From Paenibacillus silvisoli (GTDB taxonomy: Bacteria; Bacillota; Bacilli; Paenibacillales; Paenibacillaceae), in assembly GCF_030866765.1 (NCBI RefSeq), contig NZ_CP133017.1, positions 1,145,001 to 1,209,000 on the forward strand: 64,000 nucleotides of DNA, in the 5' to 3' direction. Below the pieces are notes generated by a model, which was not told the origin of the DNA, made no database searches, and worked only from the letters and a program-made list of their open reading frames with translations. This document shows positions 8,785-18,306 of this stretch, piece by piece. The translations under genes were made by a program, and so were the position numbers. The stretch's first letter is position 1. Each line of letters opens with the position of its first letter.

Positions 8785-11008
8785 ACGAAGCTACGGCTGG
8801 TTGGATCTAGCCAAGCTAGCAGCGGCGCTGCTCGTTATCGCCAACCATACGGGACCGCTTGCATCATGGAGCGGTGAAGCTGATTTTGTCCTCACGAACG
8901 TCATTTCGCGTCTAGCCGTGCCCTTCTTTTTCATGGCGTCCGGGTTTTTCTTCTTTCGGAGCAAACCGCCGGTGAAAAAGTTTATAACCCGTGTCGGCGG
9001 ACTATATGCAATTGGCATTTTGATTTATTTACCAGTTAACATGTATGCTGGATATATCAGCCGCGAGTCGACGGTCAGCGAGCTTCTAAAGGACGTCGTA
9101 TTCGACGGTACGTTTTATCACCTATGGTATCTGCCGGCTCTGCTGCTCGGTACAATGATCGTTTACGGCTTGCGGCTTCTGCTGCGGGATCGTACGATTC
9201 TGATTGTGACAGGCGTTCTTTACGCAGTCGGCCTGTTCGGCGACAGCTATTTCGGCATCGCTGCGCGTGTTGACGTCTTGTCGGCCTTCTATGAGCAACT
9301 GCTCAACGTCTTCGGCCAGACGCGCAACGGACTGTTCTTTACCCCGTTCTTCATCGCGCTTGGCGCGTATGCGGGCCATAAGGCGGCTGTGGTAAGCAAG
9401 GCAGACGCACGCTCCGCCCGATGGTATGGCGGATTGTTTCTGGCCTCGTTTACTTTGCTGCAGATCGAGGGCACGGTACTCCATCGTCTCGCGCTGCAGC
9501 ACGACGAAGTCATGTACGTGGCGCTTGTCCCTGCCGAATATGCGTTGTTTCGTCTGCTGACGATCCGAAGCAGGAAGTCGTTTCCCCGTGTTCGATACAT
9601 GAGTACGGCGGCTTATCTCCTTCATCCTATGGCGATCCTGTTTGTGAGGGGCGTCGCCAAGCTTCTCGGCATTCAGGCGGTCGTGATCGGCAACAGCTTC
9701 GTGTTCTTTGCCGCGGTGACCGCCGTAACCTTGCTGTCAGCCGCCGCCCTGGCCAGGTTCTCGTCGCTTCGTTCTTCCACGTCGTCGGAGCCTGGTAAGC
9801 CTAGAGCGTGGGTAGAGATCAATCTGGCCCATCTGGATCATAATGCGCGCGCATTAAAACAAGCGCTTCCGGAAGGGACGAGCCTAATGGCGGTCGTCAA
9901 AGCGAACGCATACGGCCACGGCAGCGTCGGCATCGCCAAGCGGTTGAACCGCGGGGGCAACCGTCACTTCGCGGTTGCGGAGATCGGCGAGGCGGTCGAG
10001 CTGCGCAAGGCGGGCATAAAAGGCGAAATTCTCGTCTTCGGGTATACCCCGACGGAGAGATTAGACGAATTGATCCGATGGAAGCTGACGCAGACGGTCA
10101 TTCACGCCGACGACGCGCGACGTCTGCAGGCGCACGGCGGCAAGTTCAAGGTGCATGTCAAGCTCGATACCGGAATGAATCGGCTTGGCGAGCAGAGCGA
10201 CCGCGACGACGAGATTTTGTCGATGTACCGGCACAGCCGGCTTCAGGTGACGGGGACATACAGCCACCTCGCGGAAGCCGACAGCTTGGATCCTTCCGAC
10301 ATCGCGTTCAGCCGGCAACAGATCGGGCGCTTTCGGCAGGCCATCGCACGGATTCGGGAGGCGGGCTTGAATCCGGGCCAGCTGCATTTGCAAAGCAGCT
10401 ACGGCATCTTGAATTTCCCCGATCTCGAGATGGACCTTGCGCGTCCCGGCATCGCGCTCTACGGACTGCTGTCCTCAGAAGGCGACGCCATCCGTACCAA
10501 CATCGACCTGCGCCCCGTACTTTCGTTAAAAGCAAGCGTTTCGCGGGTTCATCCCGTCAGGGCTGGAGAGTCTGTCGGCTATAACAGAAGCTTCACGGCG
10601 TCGTCCGACACGATGGTGGCGACGATCGCGATCGGATACGCGGACGGCATTGCTCGCGAGGTGAACGAACGGGGCGGCAGCGTGATCATTCATGGGCGAC
10701 GGGCTCCTATCGTCGGCCGGATCTGCATGGATCAGCTGACCGTGGACGTCAGCGGCATTCCGGACGTCAGCCAGGGCGATACGGCGACGATTATCGGCGA
10801 AGACGGCGCAGAGCGGATAACCGCGGGCGAGATCGCCAAGCGAACCGGGACGATCACGAACGAAATTTTATGCGCGATGGGCACGCGGGCGCCGAAGCTT
10901 TTTATCACCGAGCAGCCGAAGTTGGAGCTAGGTCCTAGTTCCGATGCAAATGCGCAAGTCGGAGCCGCTGTCCGGGCAGGAACAGGAATTCACGCGCCGC
11001 AGCAGTAA
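8774..11008 (+). CDS. vanT-like: VanT-type membrane-bound serine/alanine racemase
   Basis: A fusion protein of 744 residues. Residues 1 to about 335 form a multi-pass acyltransferase-3-like membrane domain (GWLDLAKLAAALLVIANH, then VPFFFMASGFFFF). Residues about 345-730 form an alanine-racemase fold with the PLP lysine in VVKANAYGHG (Lys376) and the second-site blocks VGYNRSF, IGYADG and GRICMDQLTVDV. This architecture is specific to VanT, which supplies D-Ser for the ligase. The ATG at 8774 follows AAAGGAGC and overlaps the vanXY stop; the earlier ATG at 8753 lacks a good site. Its position in a single run with vanG-like and vanXY-like genes supports the call. Confidence 0.9.
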   Translation: MDAKRSYGWLDLAKLAAALLVIANHTGPLASWSGEADFVLTNVISRLAVPFFFMASGFFFFRSKPPVKKFITRVGGLYAIGILIYLPVNMYAGYISRESTVSELLKDVVFDGTFYHLWYLPALLLGTMIVYGLRLLLRDRTILIVTGVLYAVGLFGDSYFGIAARVDVLSAFYEQLLNVFGQTRNGLFFTPFFIALGAYAGHKAAVVSKADARSARWYGGLFLASFTLLQIEGTVLHRLALQHDEVMYVALVPAEYALFRLLTIRSRKSFPRVRYMSTAAYLLHPMAILFVRGVAKLLGIQAVVIGNSFVFFAAVTAVTLLSAAALARFSSLRSSTSSEPGKPRAWVEINLAHLDHNARALKQALPEGTSLMAVVKANAYGHGSVGIAKRLNRGGNRHFAVAEIGEAVELRKAGIKGEILVFGYTPTERLDELIRWKLTQTVIHADDARRLQAHGGKFKVHVKLDTGMNRLGEQSDRDDEILSMYRHSRLQVTGTYSHLAEADSLDPSDIAFSRQQIGRFRQAIARIREAGLNPGQLHLQSSYGILNFPDLEMDLARPGIALYGLLSSEGDAIRTNIDLRPVLSLKASVSRVHPVRAGESVGYNRSFTASSDTMVATIAIGYADGIAREVNERGGSVIIHGRRAPIVGRICMDQLTVDVSGIPDVSQGDTATIIGEDGAERITAGEIAKRTGTITNEILCAMGTRAPKLFITEQPKLELGPSSDANAQVGAAVRAGTGIHAPQQ

Positions 11009-11022
11009 CAAGGAGGGAAAAC

Positions 11023-11721
11023 ATGTACGACATCATGATCGTCGAGGACGACGATAAAATCGCTACGATGCTTCAGGCCCATATCCGGAAATACGGCTAC
11101 AACGGCATCGTCGTCGACGACTTCGAGCGGGTGCTCGACCGTTTCCGGGAGCTCGAGCCCCATATGGTGCTGCTCGACATCAATTTACCCAGCTTCGACG
11201 GTTATTATTGGTGCCGCCAAATCCGGTCGGTTTCCACCTGCCCGATCATCGTCATCTCGGCCCGCAGCGGCAAGATGGACCAGCTGATGGCGCTGGAAAA
11301 CGGCGCCGACGATTATATGACCAAGCCGTTCCATTACGAAATCGTCATGGCCAAAATCCGCAACCAGCTTCGCCGGGCGTACGGCGACTTTGCCGCCAAG
11401 GAGCGGGTTGTCAGCCATGCCGGATTGCTGCTTTATCCGGAGCGGATGGAGCTTCATCTGAACGGCAAGTCCGTCATGGTGAGCAAGAAAGAGACCGTGC
11501 TGCTGGAAACGCTGCTCGAGCGCAGTCCCCGCGTCGTAAGCCGCGAGACGATTCTGGAGAAGCTGTGGGACGATACGTTCGTGGACGACAACACGCTCAG
11601 CGTCAACATTACTCGCATCCGCAAGCGGCTGGCGGAGCTCGGCATCGAGCAAGCGCTTGAAACCGTGCGCGGCTCGGGATACCGTCTCAATCCCGTGTGG
11701 ACGGAAGAGGGCGCGCGATGA
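11023..11721 (+). CDS. bceR-like: BceR-like response regulator
   Basis: An OmpR/PhoB-type response regulator of 232 residues. The receiver domain has the acidic pocket VEDDD, phospho-acceptor Asp in LLDINLPSFDGYYWC (about residue 52) and switch Lys in MTKPFH. A C-terminal winged helix (residues about 130-228) contains VSRETILEKLWDD and VNITRIRKRL. The signature SFDGYYWCRQIRS is typical of BceR rather than VanR. It begins 14 bases after vanT behind AAGGAGGG. Its likely targets are the two TTACA-N4-TGTAA sites at 6738 and 12697, one inside this gene cluster's own leader. Confidence 0.92.
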   Translation: MYDIMIVEDDDKIATMLQAHIRKYGYNGIVVDDFERVLDRFRELEPHMVLLDINLPSFDGYYWCRQIRSVSTCPIIVISARSGKMDQLMALENGADDYMTKPFHYEIVMAKIRNQLRRAYGDFAAKERVVSHAGLLLYPERMELHLNGKSVMVSKKETVLLETLLERSPRVVSRETILEKLWDDTFVDDNTLSVNITRIRKRLAELGIEQALETVRGSGYRLNPVWTEEGAR

Positions 11722-12710
11722 AGCTGTTTTTGCGCGAGCATCTGCCATTGATCATCTGGTCCGTGGCTCAATGGGCCGTCGTGCTGCTTGTCTACCGGCT
11801 CAACGGCTTCGAGCGGTTGTCGACGACGGTATATGTCGTCTTTCTATGCGCGGTGCTGTTCGGCTGTTATCTGCTGATCCGTTATTTCACGCATCGCGGC
11901 TTCTATGCCCGGCTTTCGAACCGGCTGTCTTCGCTGGGGCAGTCCGTGGGACGCCGGGAATTTTCGCCGCTTCCTTCAGCGCTGGGCCGGCTGCTGGATG
12001 CCCAATACAGTCATTACCGCAACGAGATTCAGGCCTGGGAGCGCAAGCAGCGGGAGCATCTGATCTTCATCAACCAATGGGCGCACCAGATGAAGACGCC
12101 GCTGTCCGTCATCGAAATGATTACGCAGGACGAAGACGATGAGCGCTTCCAAAGCATATCGGAAGAGGTCGACCGGATGCGGCACGGCATCGACATGATG
12201 CTGTATACGGCCAGGCTCGAGACGTTCGAGCAGGATTTCAGCGTCGAATCCGTATCGCTGCGGCAGATGGCGAGCGAAGCCGTACACGAATACAAGCGGT
12301 TGTTCATCCGCAGCCACGTCTATCCCGAAATGAACGTCGACGAACGTTTCGTCGTGCAAACCGACGCCAAATGGCTTCGGTTTATTGTGCTGCAGCTTTT
12401 GTCCAATGCGATTAAGTATTCGTCAGGCAGCGGCAGCAAGGTATCGGTTACCGCATTCGAGCGGGACGGAGCGCCGGTGTTCGAAATTCGCGACCGGGGC
12501 GTCGGCATTCCGAAAGCGGACCGCAAGCGCGTGTTTCAAGCCTTCTATACGGGAGAGAACGGCAGGTCATTCAAAGAGTCGACGGGCATGGGGCTGTATC
12601 TGGCGAGCGAGGTCGCGAGGAAGCTGGACTTGCGGCTGGAGCTGGAATCGGAGGTCGGAGAAGGCACGGCGGCGCGAATCGTATTCGGCCGCAACCTTAC
12701 AGCGTTGTAA
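11718..12710 (+). CDS. bceS-like: BceS-like intramembrane-sensing histidine kinase
   Basis: A short kinase of 330 residues with two N-terminal membrane helices (about 11-30 and 37-57) and only a few residues between them. It therefore has no extracellular sensor domain, a hallmark of BceS kinases that read the state of their partner transporter. The phospho-His is in FINQWAHQMKTPLSVI; the N box (LLSNAIKYSS), G1 (IRDRGVGIP) and G2 (STGMGLYLA) follow. The ATG overlaps the bceR stop (ATGA). The stop codon lies inside the second operator. VanS was considered and rejected because the extracellular domain is missing. Confidence 0.92.
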   Translation: MKLFLREHLPLIIWSVAQWAVVLLVYRLNGFERLSTTVYVVFLCAVLFGCYLLIRYFTHRGFYARLSNRLSSLGQSVGRREFSPLPSALGRLLDAQYSHYRNEIQAWERKQREHLIFINQWAHQMKTPLSVIEMITQDEDDERFQSISEEVDRMRHGIDMMLYTARLETFEQDFSVESVSLRQMASEAVHEYKRLFIRSHVYPEMNVDERFVVQTDAKWLRFIVLQLLSNAIKYSSGSGSKVSVTAFERDGAPVFEIRDRGVGIPKADRKRVFQAFYTGENGRSFKESTGMGLYLASEVARKLDLRLELESEVGEGTAARIVFGRNLTAL

Positions 12711-12761
12711 TGTTGCTGAAAGCCTGATCAATAGGAGATCGGCGCTCTGAGAGGGTACACT
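12697..12761 (+). promoter_or_regulatory. second BceR-type operator and promoter, before bceA
   Basis: TTACA-GCGT-TGTAA (12697-12710) overlaps the bceS stop codon. It is followed by TTGCTGAAAGCC (12713-12724), ATCAATAGG (12727-12735) and TACACT (12756-12761). From operator start to TACACT is 59 bases, against 58 at the ligase promoter. It would allow bceAB to be induced separately from, and more strongly than, the upstream genes. Confidence 0.82.
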
Positions 12762-12803
12762 GGTGGCATCATGCATACGCAATCAAGGAGGACATAAATT
12801 AAG

Positions 12804-13577
12804 ATGGATCTGCTAACCGTCCGCAATCTCGGCAAAATCTACACGGGCGCCGTCTCGTACGAGGCGCTCGCGAATATCGACTTCACGGTGGAAGAGGGTG
12901 AATTCGTCGGCATCATGGGACCGTCGGGGAGCGGGAAGACGACGCTGCTCAACATGGTGTCGACGATTGACCGTCCGACATCCGGCGAAGTCCGGATCGC
13001 GGGCGAGGACCCGTACCTGTTGACTTACGACCAGCTGGCGCTGTTCCGGAGACGGGAGCTCGGCTTCGTGTTTCAGGCTTACAATCTGCTGCAAACGCTG
13101 ACCGTCAAAGAAAACATTATGCTGCCGCTCGTGCTGGACGGCTTGCCGCTGGCGGATATGAACCGACGCGCGGATGAGCTTGCGGAGAAGCTCGGCATAT
13201 CGTCCATCCTGGGCAAGCGCACGTACGAAATTTCCGGCGGGCAGGCGCAGCGGACGGCGATCGCGCGGGCGCTGATCCACCGGCCTAAACTGGTGTTGGC
13301 GGATGAGCCGACCGGTAATCTGGATTCCAAGGCCGCGCGGGACGTCATGGAAATTCTGGGGAAACGAAACGCGGAGGACCGCACGACCATGCTGCTCGTG
13401 ACGCACGATGCGGCCGCGGCCAGCTACTGCAACCGCGTCATCTTTATCAAGGACGGCCGCTTGTACAACGAGATTCACTGCGGGGACAGCCGCGCCGCGT
13501 TCTACCAGCGGATCATCGATTTGCTGTCGATGATGGGAGGGACCGAGCATGAATTTTCGCCAGTTCGCCATTCATAA
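12804..13577 (+). CDS. bceA-like: BceA-like ABC transporter ATPase
   Basis: ATPase subunit (257 residues) of a peptide-antibiotic detoxification transporter. Walker A is GPSGSGKTT, the Q-loop FVFQAYNLLQTLT, the signature SGGQAQRTAIARA, Walker B LVLADEPTGNLD, and the H-loop LLVTHD. This LolD/MacB-like subfamily pairs with BceB permeases. The ATG lies ten bases after AAGGAGGA; the end overlaps bceB by 29 bases, which suggests translational coupling. Confidence 0.93.
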   Translation: MDLLTVRNLGKIYTGAVSYEALANIDFTVEEGEFVGIMGPSGSGKTTLLNMVSTIDRPTSGEVRIAGEDPYLLTYDQLALFRRRELGFVFQAYNLLQTLTVKENIMLPLVLDGLPLADMNRRADELAEKLGISSILGKRTYEISGGQAQRTAIARALIHRPKLVLADEPTGNLDSKAARDVMEILGKRNAEDRTTMLLVTHDAAAASYCNRVIFIKDGRLYNEIHCGDSRAAFYQRIIDLLSMMGGTEHEFSPVRHS

Positions 13578-15531
13578 CGTCCTGCGCAATAAGCGCGTTT
13601 ATATGGCCCATTTTCTCAGCAGCGCATTCTCGGTCATGATCTTCTTCACGTATGCGCTGCTGCTGTTCCATCCGGATTTGCAGGGGGAGCTGGTGTCGTC
13701 GAGCGGCACGATGAGCAGGCTCGCTACGTTCGGCCTGCAGATATCGGAAGTCATTATTTTCGTGTTCTCGTTCTTCTTCCTCCTCTATTCGGTCGGCGCG
13801 TTTCTGAAGCTGCGCAAAAAAGAATTCGGCGTTCTTATCCTGCTCGGCATGTCGAGGAGGCAGCTGAACCGGATGCTCTTCGCCGAGAATGCATGGCTTG
13901 GTTTCGCCGCCCTCCTGTTCGGCATCGGGGCGGGGCTGGTATTCGCCAAGCTGATCCTGCTCGCGAGCGCGCAGCTGCTGTCGATCGAGAACGGTCTTCG
14001 CTTCTACGTCCCGCTGAAAGCCGTTCTGCTGACGATCGCCGCGTTTGGCGCGCTGTTTCTGATGATCGCATTGCTAACCTCCGTTATGGCAGGCCGAAAA
14101 AATGTGGCCGAACTGATTTTGGCGGAGGAAAAGCCTAAGCCTGAGCTGAAGGCGTCGATCGGCTTGTCCGCTTTAGCGATATTGCTATTGGCTGGCGGCT
14201 ACGGGGCCGTACTCGATTTTGCGTTCAATCGGCATTTCTCCTTCTTGCAGCTGCTCGGCGGCGTCGTCTTGACGATCGCCGGGACGTATTTGCTCTTCTC
14301 CCAGACAAGCGTGTACGGGCTGCGTGCTTTAAGAGGCGGTAAGTTATTCTTTCGCAGGACGAACATACTGATGCTGTCGGAATTGACGTACCGGATGCGC
14401 GACAACGCGGCCACCTTTTTCATTGTGTCGATCGTTTCCGCGGTGGCGTTTACCGGCATCGGCACGACGCTCGCGCTCGGCGACCCCGGCTTGGCATCTA
14501 TGAGCAATCCGTATGCGTTTAGCTACAGGACCGGTCCTGACGAGGCGATCACGCGGAAAAGCGTGGAGGAAATCGGCTCTGCGCTGACCAAAGCGGATCA
14601 TTCGTATACCGTGCACGATGTCACGACGCTGCAGACCGACACTAGTTATACGCTGGTAAAATTGAGCGAATATAACGTCCTTGCGGCAGAGCTTGGCTAT
14701 CCGGCCGAAACGCTGGGAGGCGACGACGAAATGCTGTTAACGCCGTCGTACCTATGGCAGAAGGAGGATTGGGATCAGACCGGCATTCCGTCGGGAGACG
14801 AGACGCTGGATGCGGGCAGCGGAAAGCCGGTCATGCAGGTCTTTCATCTGGCCGTTGGCGACCGGCAGGCATCGCCGCACGTCGTTGAATACGTACCGCA
14901 CATAGTGGTCCCGGAGATCGGCTACGCCGGCACGATGGTTGTGACGGATGCGTTATACGCGCGGCTGCTTCAAGGCGTCACCGATTCCAGCGCGCAGCTT
15001 TACAAGCAATATCTCTTCAACGTGCCTGACTGGCAGAAGACCGGTGAGTTGTCGAAGGAGCTTACAAGCAGCATAAACAAGTACGGCCAAGGCTATATGC
15101 GTTCGCTGGCGCTGGAATGGATCGCGTCCAAGCAGGAGAACGGCATGCTGTTCATCATGAGCGGACTTGTCGGCATCGTGTTCTTCACGTTCGCCGCGAG
15201 CGCGATCTATTTCCGGCTGTACGCGGACATGGACCGCGACGAGAAGCAGTACGGCATGATCGCCAAGGTCGGGCTGAGCAGCAAAGAGCTGAGCCGTATC
15301 ATGACGCGGCAGCTGCTGCTGATGTTCTTCGTACCGCTGGCCATGGCGCTGGTGCACAGCACGGTCGCGTTCGCCGCGCTGCAGATGCTCGTCGACTATT
15401 CCGTCGTGACGCATTCGCTCGTTATTTTCGCTTCGTTCGCGGCTATTCAATTGGTCTATTTCTCGATAGCAAGATGGCGCACGATCGAGCATTTGAGACG
15501 CAAGCTGGCTGAACCCGGGTTGGCCCGATGA
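13549..15531 (+). CDS. bceB-like: BceB-like ABC transporter permease
   Basis: Permease of 660 residues with about ten membrane helices and two FtsX-like blocks. The large extracellular domain expected in BceB, which binds the antibiotic or its lipid-II-cycle complex, lies between helices 7 and 8 (about residues 305-520). Helix 8 begins at GMLFIMSGLVGIVFFTF. The N-terminus FRQFAIHNVLRNKRVYMAHF is typical of the family. It is expected to form the sensory complex with the BceS-like kinase. No obvious terminator separates it from xpt. Confidence 0.92.
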   Translation: MNFRQFAIHNVLRNKRVYMAHFLSSAFSVMIFFTYALLLFHPDLQGELVSSSGTMSRLATFGLQISEVIIFVFSFFFLLYSVGAFLKLRKKEFGVLILLGMSRRQLNRMLFAENAWLGFAALLFGIGAGLVFAKLILLASAQLLSIENGLRFYVPLKAVLLTIAAFGALFLMIALLTSVMAGRKNVAELILAEEKPKPELKASIGLSALAILLLAGGYGAVLDFAFNRHFSFLQLLGGVVLTIAGTYLLFSQTSVYGLRALRGGKLFFRRTNILMLSELTYRMRDNAATFFIVSIVSAVAFTGIGTTLALGDPGLASMSNPYAFSYRTGPDEAITRKSVEEIGSALTKADHSYTVHDVTTLQTDTSYTLVKLSEYNVLAAELGYPAETLGGDDEMLLTPSYLWQKEDWDQTGIPSGDETLDAGSGKPVMQVFHLAVGDRQASPHVVEYVPHIVVPEIGYAGTMVVTDALYARLLQGVTDSSAQLYKQYLFNVPDWQKTGELSKELTSSINKYGQGYMRSLALEWIASKQENGMLFIMSGLVGIVFFTFAASAIYFRLYADMDRDEKQYGMIAKVGLSSKELSRIMTRQLLLMFFVPLAMALVHSTVAFAALQMLVDYSVVTHSLVIFASFAAIQLVYFSIARWRTIEHLRRKLAEPGLAR

Positions 15532-16194
<663 letters not shown>

Positions 16195-16213
16195 GGCCGG
16201 CTGGAAGCTTAAA

Positions 16214-16250
16214 AAAACGTCCTCGCCTTAGCGGCTGAGGACGTTTTCTT
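16214..16250. terminator. bidirectional terminator, xpt / membrane protein
   Basis: AAAACGTCCTC/GAGGACGTTTT stem with A-run on one side and T-run on the other, between convergent genes. The end of the minus-strand gene overlaps its loop. Confidence 0.9.
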
Positions 16251-16833
16251 CTTTATCGCGGCTGTTCAGCTGAAGCAGCGCTTGCGCGATCGATACGGTT
16301 AGCGAATAGAACACCGCATACATCGTGACCGTAACGACGCCATCGAAAATATAGAGGGCTGAGCTAGGCTCGTCGATATTGCCGTTGATCAATCGGTTGG
16401 ACGCATATTTCATAAAGAACAGGAGGATGAGCGGGAAGGCCAAGCCGCTGATTCTCTTCCCCTCCTTGTGAATGGCGTGCGCCTGCGCTTGGTTGCCCAT
16501 GATCATGAAAGTGGACGGGACGCCATAAAAGTTGTAGATGGGAATGAGCATGCAGGCAAGCGATTTTCCCGGCGAACGGGGATAGTCCGGAATGAGTCGG
16601 TTCAAGTCGCCATGAACGACATAAATCCAGACGAGATAGATGACGATGACGGCCAGGTACAGCACGGCTAGCGTTAACGATATTTTGTCGTTCCAGTCCA
16701 TGAGATGTTCGGCGTAAAAGCTTTCGCTCGCCGCATAAACGAGCGACCCGGCCAGGTCCAGCACGGCGAGCACAAGGAGCACCCCGAGCAATGTTTTGAG
16801 TACATACGACAACGTTTCCGATTTCAGTTTCAC
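16228..16833 (-). CDS. DUF4328-like membrane protein
   Basis: Protein of 201 residues with about five predicted membrane helices. The segment HGDLNRLIPDYPRSPG followed by a hydrophobic LIPIYNFYG helix resembles the DUF4328 family pattern (H-x-N-L, then S-P-G and W/F-x-x-P-I-x-N). Function unknown. GTG start behind AGGAGT. It is convergent with xpt and is followed in the same direction by no other gene. Confidence 0.6.
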   Translation of the reverse strand: MKLKSETLSYVLKTLLGVLLVLAVLDLAGSLVYAASESFYAEHLMDWNDKISLTLAVLYLAVIVIYLVWIYVVHGDLNRLIPDYPRSPGKSLACMLIPIYNFYGVPSTFMIMGNQAQAHAIHKEGKRISGLAFPLILLFFMKYASNRLINGNIDEPSSALYIFDGVVTVTMYAVFYSLTVSIAQALLQLNSRDKEENVLSR

Positions 16834-16869
16834 GTTCAGTAAACTCCTATTCTAGTCATTCTGCGAGAT

Positions 16870-17496
16870 TTAGACCCACGTCTTCTTCAGCATGCGCACA
16901 TAAAGGTTCAGCGCTTCCGCGAATCTATCCGTGTCGGCGCTCAGCTGCACCAGCAGCGTCCGTAACGCGTCCGCCATTTCGAGCCGGTAGGGGGCGACCC
17001 AGCGTCTCCGGTTGCCTTCCCAGAACAGGCGAGAGGCGCTGCGGGCGAGCGTGCGCTGCATTTCCTGATTGTGGCCGAGGGCCAGGACGCGGCTCAGAAA
17101 ATCATACTCGAACCGGCCCAGCGCATGCTCGTCCGCGCCGGCGTCCAGCAGCTCGTCCAACTCGGCGAGCAGCCTCCGCGAAAGCTCTTCGAGCGCCGCC
17201 GCGTCGCGCATGCGAGCGCTTGTCGCCGCGTAGAGCAGCAAGGCGGCGACCAGTTCAAGCAAGTCGCCGATCCGCTGCGCCGACGAATCCAGCACCAGCA
17301 CGCCGTGCTTCGGGATGATGCGCAGGAAGCCTTCGGCTTCGAGCTGCTGCAGCGCGGCGCGGACCGGCGTGCGGCTCATATCGAGCTCGTGGCTGAGATG
17401 AACCTCGGAGGTGACGCTGCCTTTGGCCAGCGCTCCCGTAACGATTTGCTCATAGATGCGTTGATAGGCTTCGTCGCGCAGCGATTCGCGGGGCAT
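16870..17496 (-). CDS. GntR-family transcriptional regulator (FadR/FCD type)
   Basis: Regulator of 208 residues. The N-terminal winged helix (about 8-70) shows AYQRIYEQIVTGAL, then LSHELDMSRTPVRAALQQLEAEG. The C-terminal helical part (about 80-200) resembles an FCD ligand domain but lacks a clear set of metal-binding His residues, so the effector cannot be guessed. The ATG follows AAGGAG. It is divergent from another GntR gene with a 76-base shared promoter gap. Confidence 0.85.
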   Translation of the reverse strand: MPRESLRDEAYQRIYEQIVTGALAKGSVTSEVHLSHELDMSRTPVRAALQQLEAEGFLRIIPKHGVLVLDSSAQRIGDLLELVAALLLYAATSARMRDAAALEELSRRLLAELDELLDAGADEHALGRFEYDFLSRVLALGHNQEMQRTLARSASRLFWEGNRRRWVAPYRLEMADALRTLLVQLSADTDRFAEALNLYVRMLKKTWV

Positions 17497-17572
17497 GTTC
17501 GGCTAACTCCTTCTGTTCGGTCGTTAAGAGGTAGTATAACATAAGAGGGACGACTCGAAAGGGGGCGGAGGC

Positions 17573-18208
17573 ATGGAGAAGCAGGCTGTGACGATGCGGG
17601 ATCAAGCGTTCGAAGCGATCAAGCGGGGGATTGTCAGCGGCGAGTGGCCGGGCGGGACGTTTCTGTCCGAAAAAATGCTGAGCGAGCTGCTCGGCATGAG
17701 CAAGACGCCGATTCGCTCCGCGCTCGACCGGCTGGAAATGATGGGGCTCGTGAAGCTGGCTCCGAAGCAGGGCGTCACCGTGCAGGAGGTGTCACTCAAG
17801 AAGATACTCGAAATCTACGAGCTGCGGATGTCGCTCGAAACGTTTGCCGTCCGGCGGCTGACGGGGCAGATGGATGCGGCGTTCTTCGCCGGGCTGGATG
17901 CGAACCTAGCGCTGCAGGCCGAGGCGATCGGCCGCGAGGATATAATCCGCTATGTGGAGCTGGACCGGCAATTCCATGCGATGATTATCGCCGGACTCGA
18001 CAACGAGGAATACACGGAAGTGATGTCGCGCATTCAGGACAAGTTTCTGCTCGTGGTGCGGACGACCTTCGACCGCAATAAGCAGCGGCTGGCCGGAAGC
18101 ATCGAGGAGCATTGGCAAATCCGGCACGCGCTGGCGGGGGCAGATCCGGAGCTGACGGTGCGGCTGACTCAGCGGCATATCGAGTACGTGAAGAAAATTA
18201 TGCTTTGA
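17573..18208 (+). CDS. GntR-family transcriptional regulator (FCD type)
   Basis: Regulator of 211 residues. Winged helix with AIKRGIVSGEWPGGT and LGMSKTPIRSALDRLEMMG; the C-terminal FCD helical domain has ELDRQFHAMI and SIEEHWQIRHAL with two candidate metal His. It starts the plus-strand run towards the sugar-acid genes and likely controls them, responding to a sugar acid. Such FCD regulators commonly sense the substrate of the adjacent dehydratase. Confidence 0.88.
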   Translation: MEKQAVTMRDQAFEAIKRGIVSGEWPGGTFLSEKMLSELLGMSKTPIRSALDRLEMMGLVKLAPKQGVTVQEVSLKKILEIYELRMSLETFAVRRLTGQMDAAFFAGLDANLALQAEAIGREDIIRYVELDRQFHAMIIAGLDNEEYTEVMSRIQDKFLLVVRTTFDRNKQRLAGSIEEHWQIRHALAGADPELTVRLTQRHIEYVKKIML

Positions 18209-18306
18209 CCGTCGACATTGATGTATACAAGTCAGACATCTTGTCGCCCCGGAAGCGGCTATGCTACCTTGAATCTATCAAAGCGATTGGGAGGCATAGC
18301 AAGCAG

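Noticed and set aside
11023..12710. VanR/VanS call for the two-component pair
   Set aside because: The kinase has no extracellular sensor and the regulator carries the BceR-type FDGYYWCRQIR signature, with BceAB adjacent.
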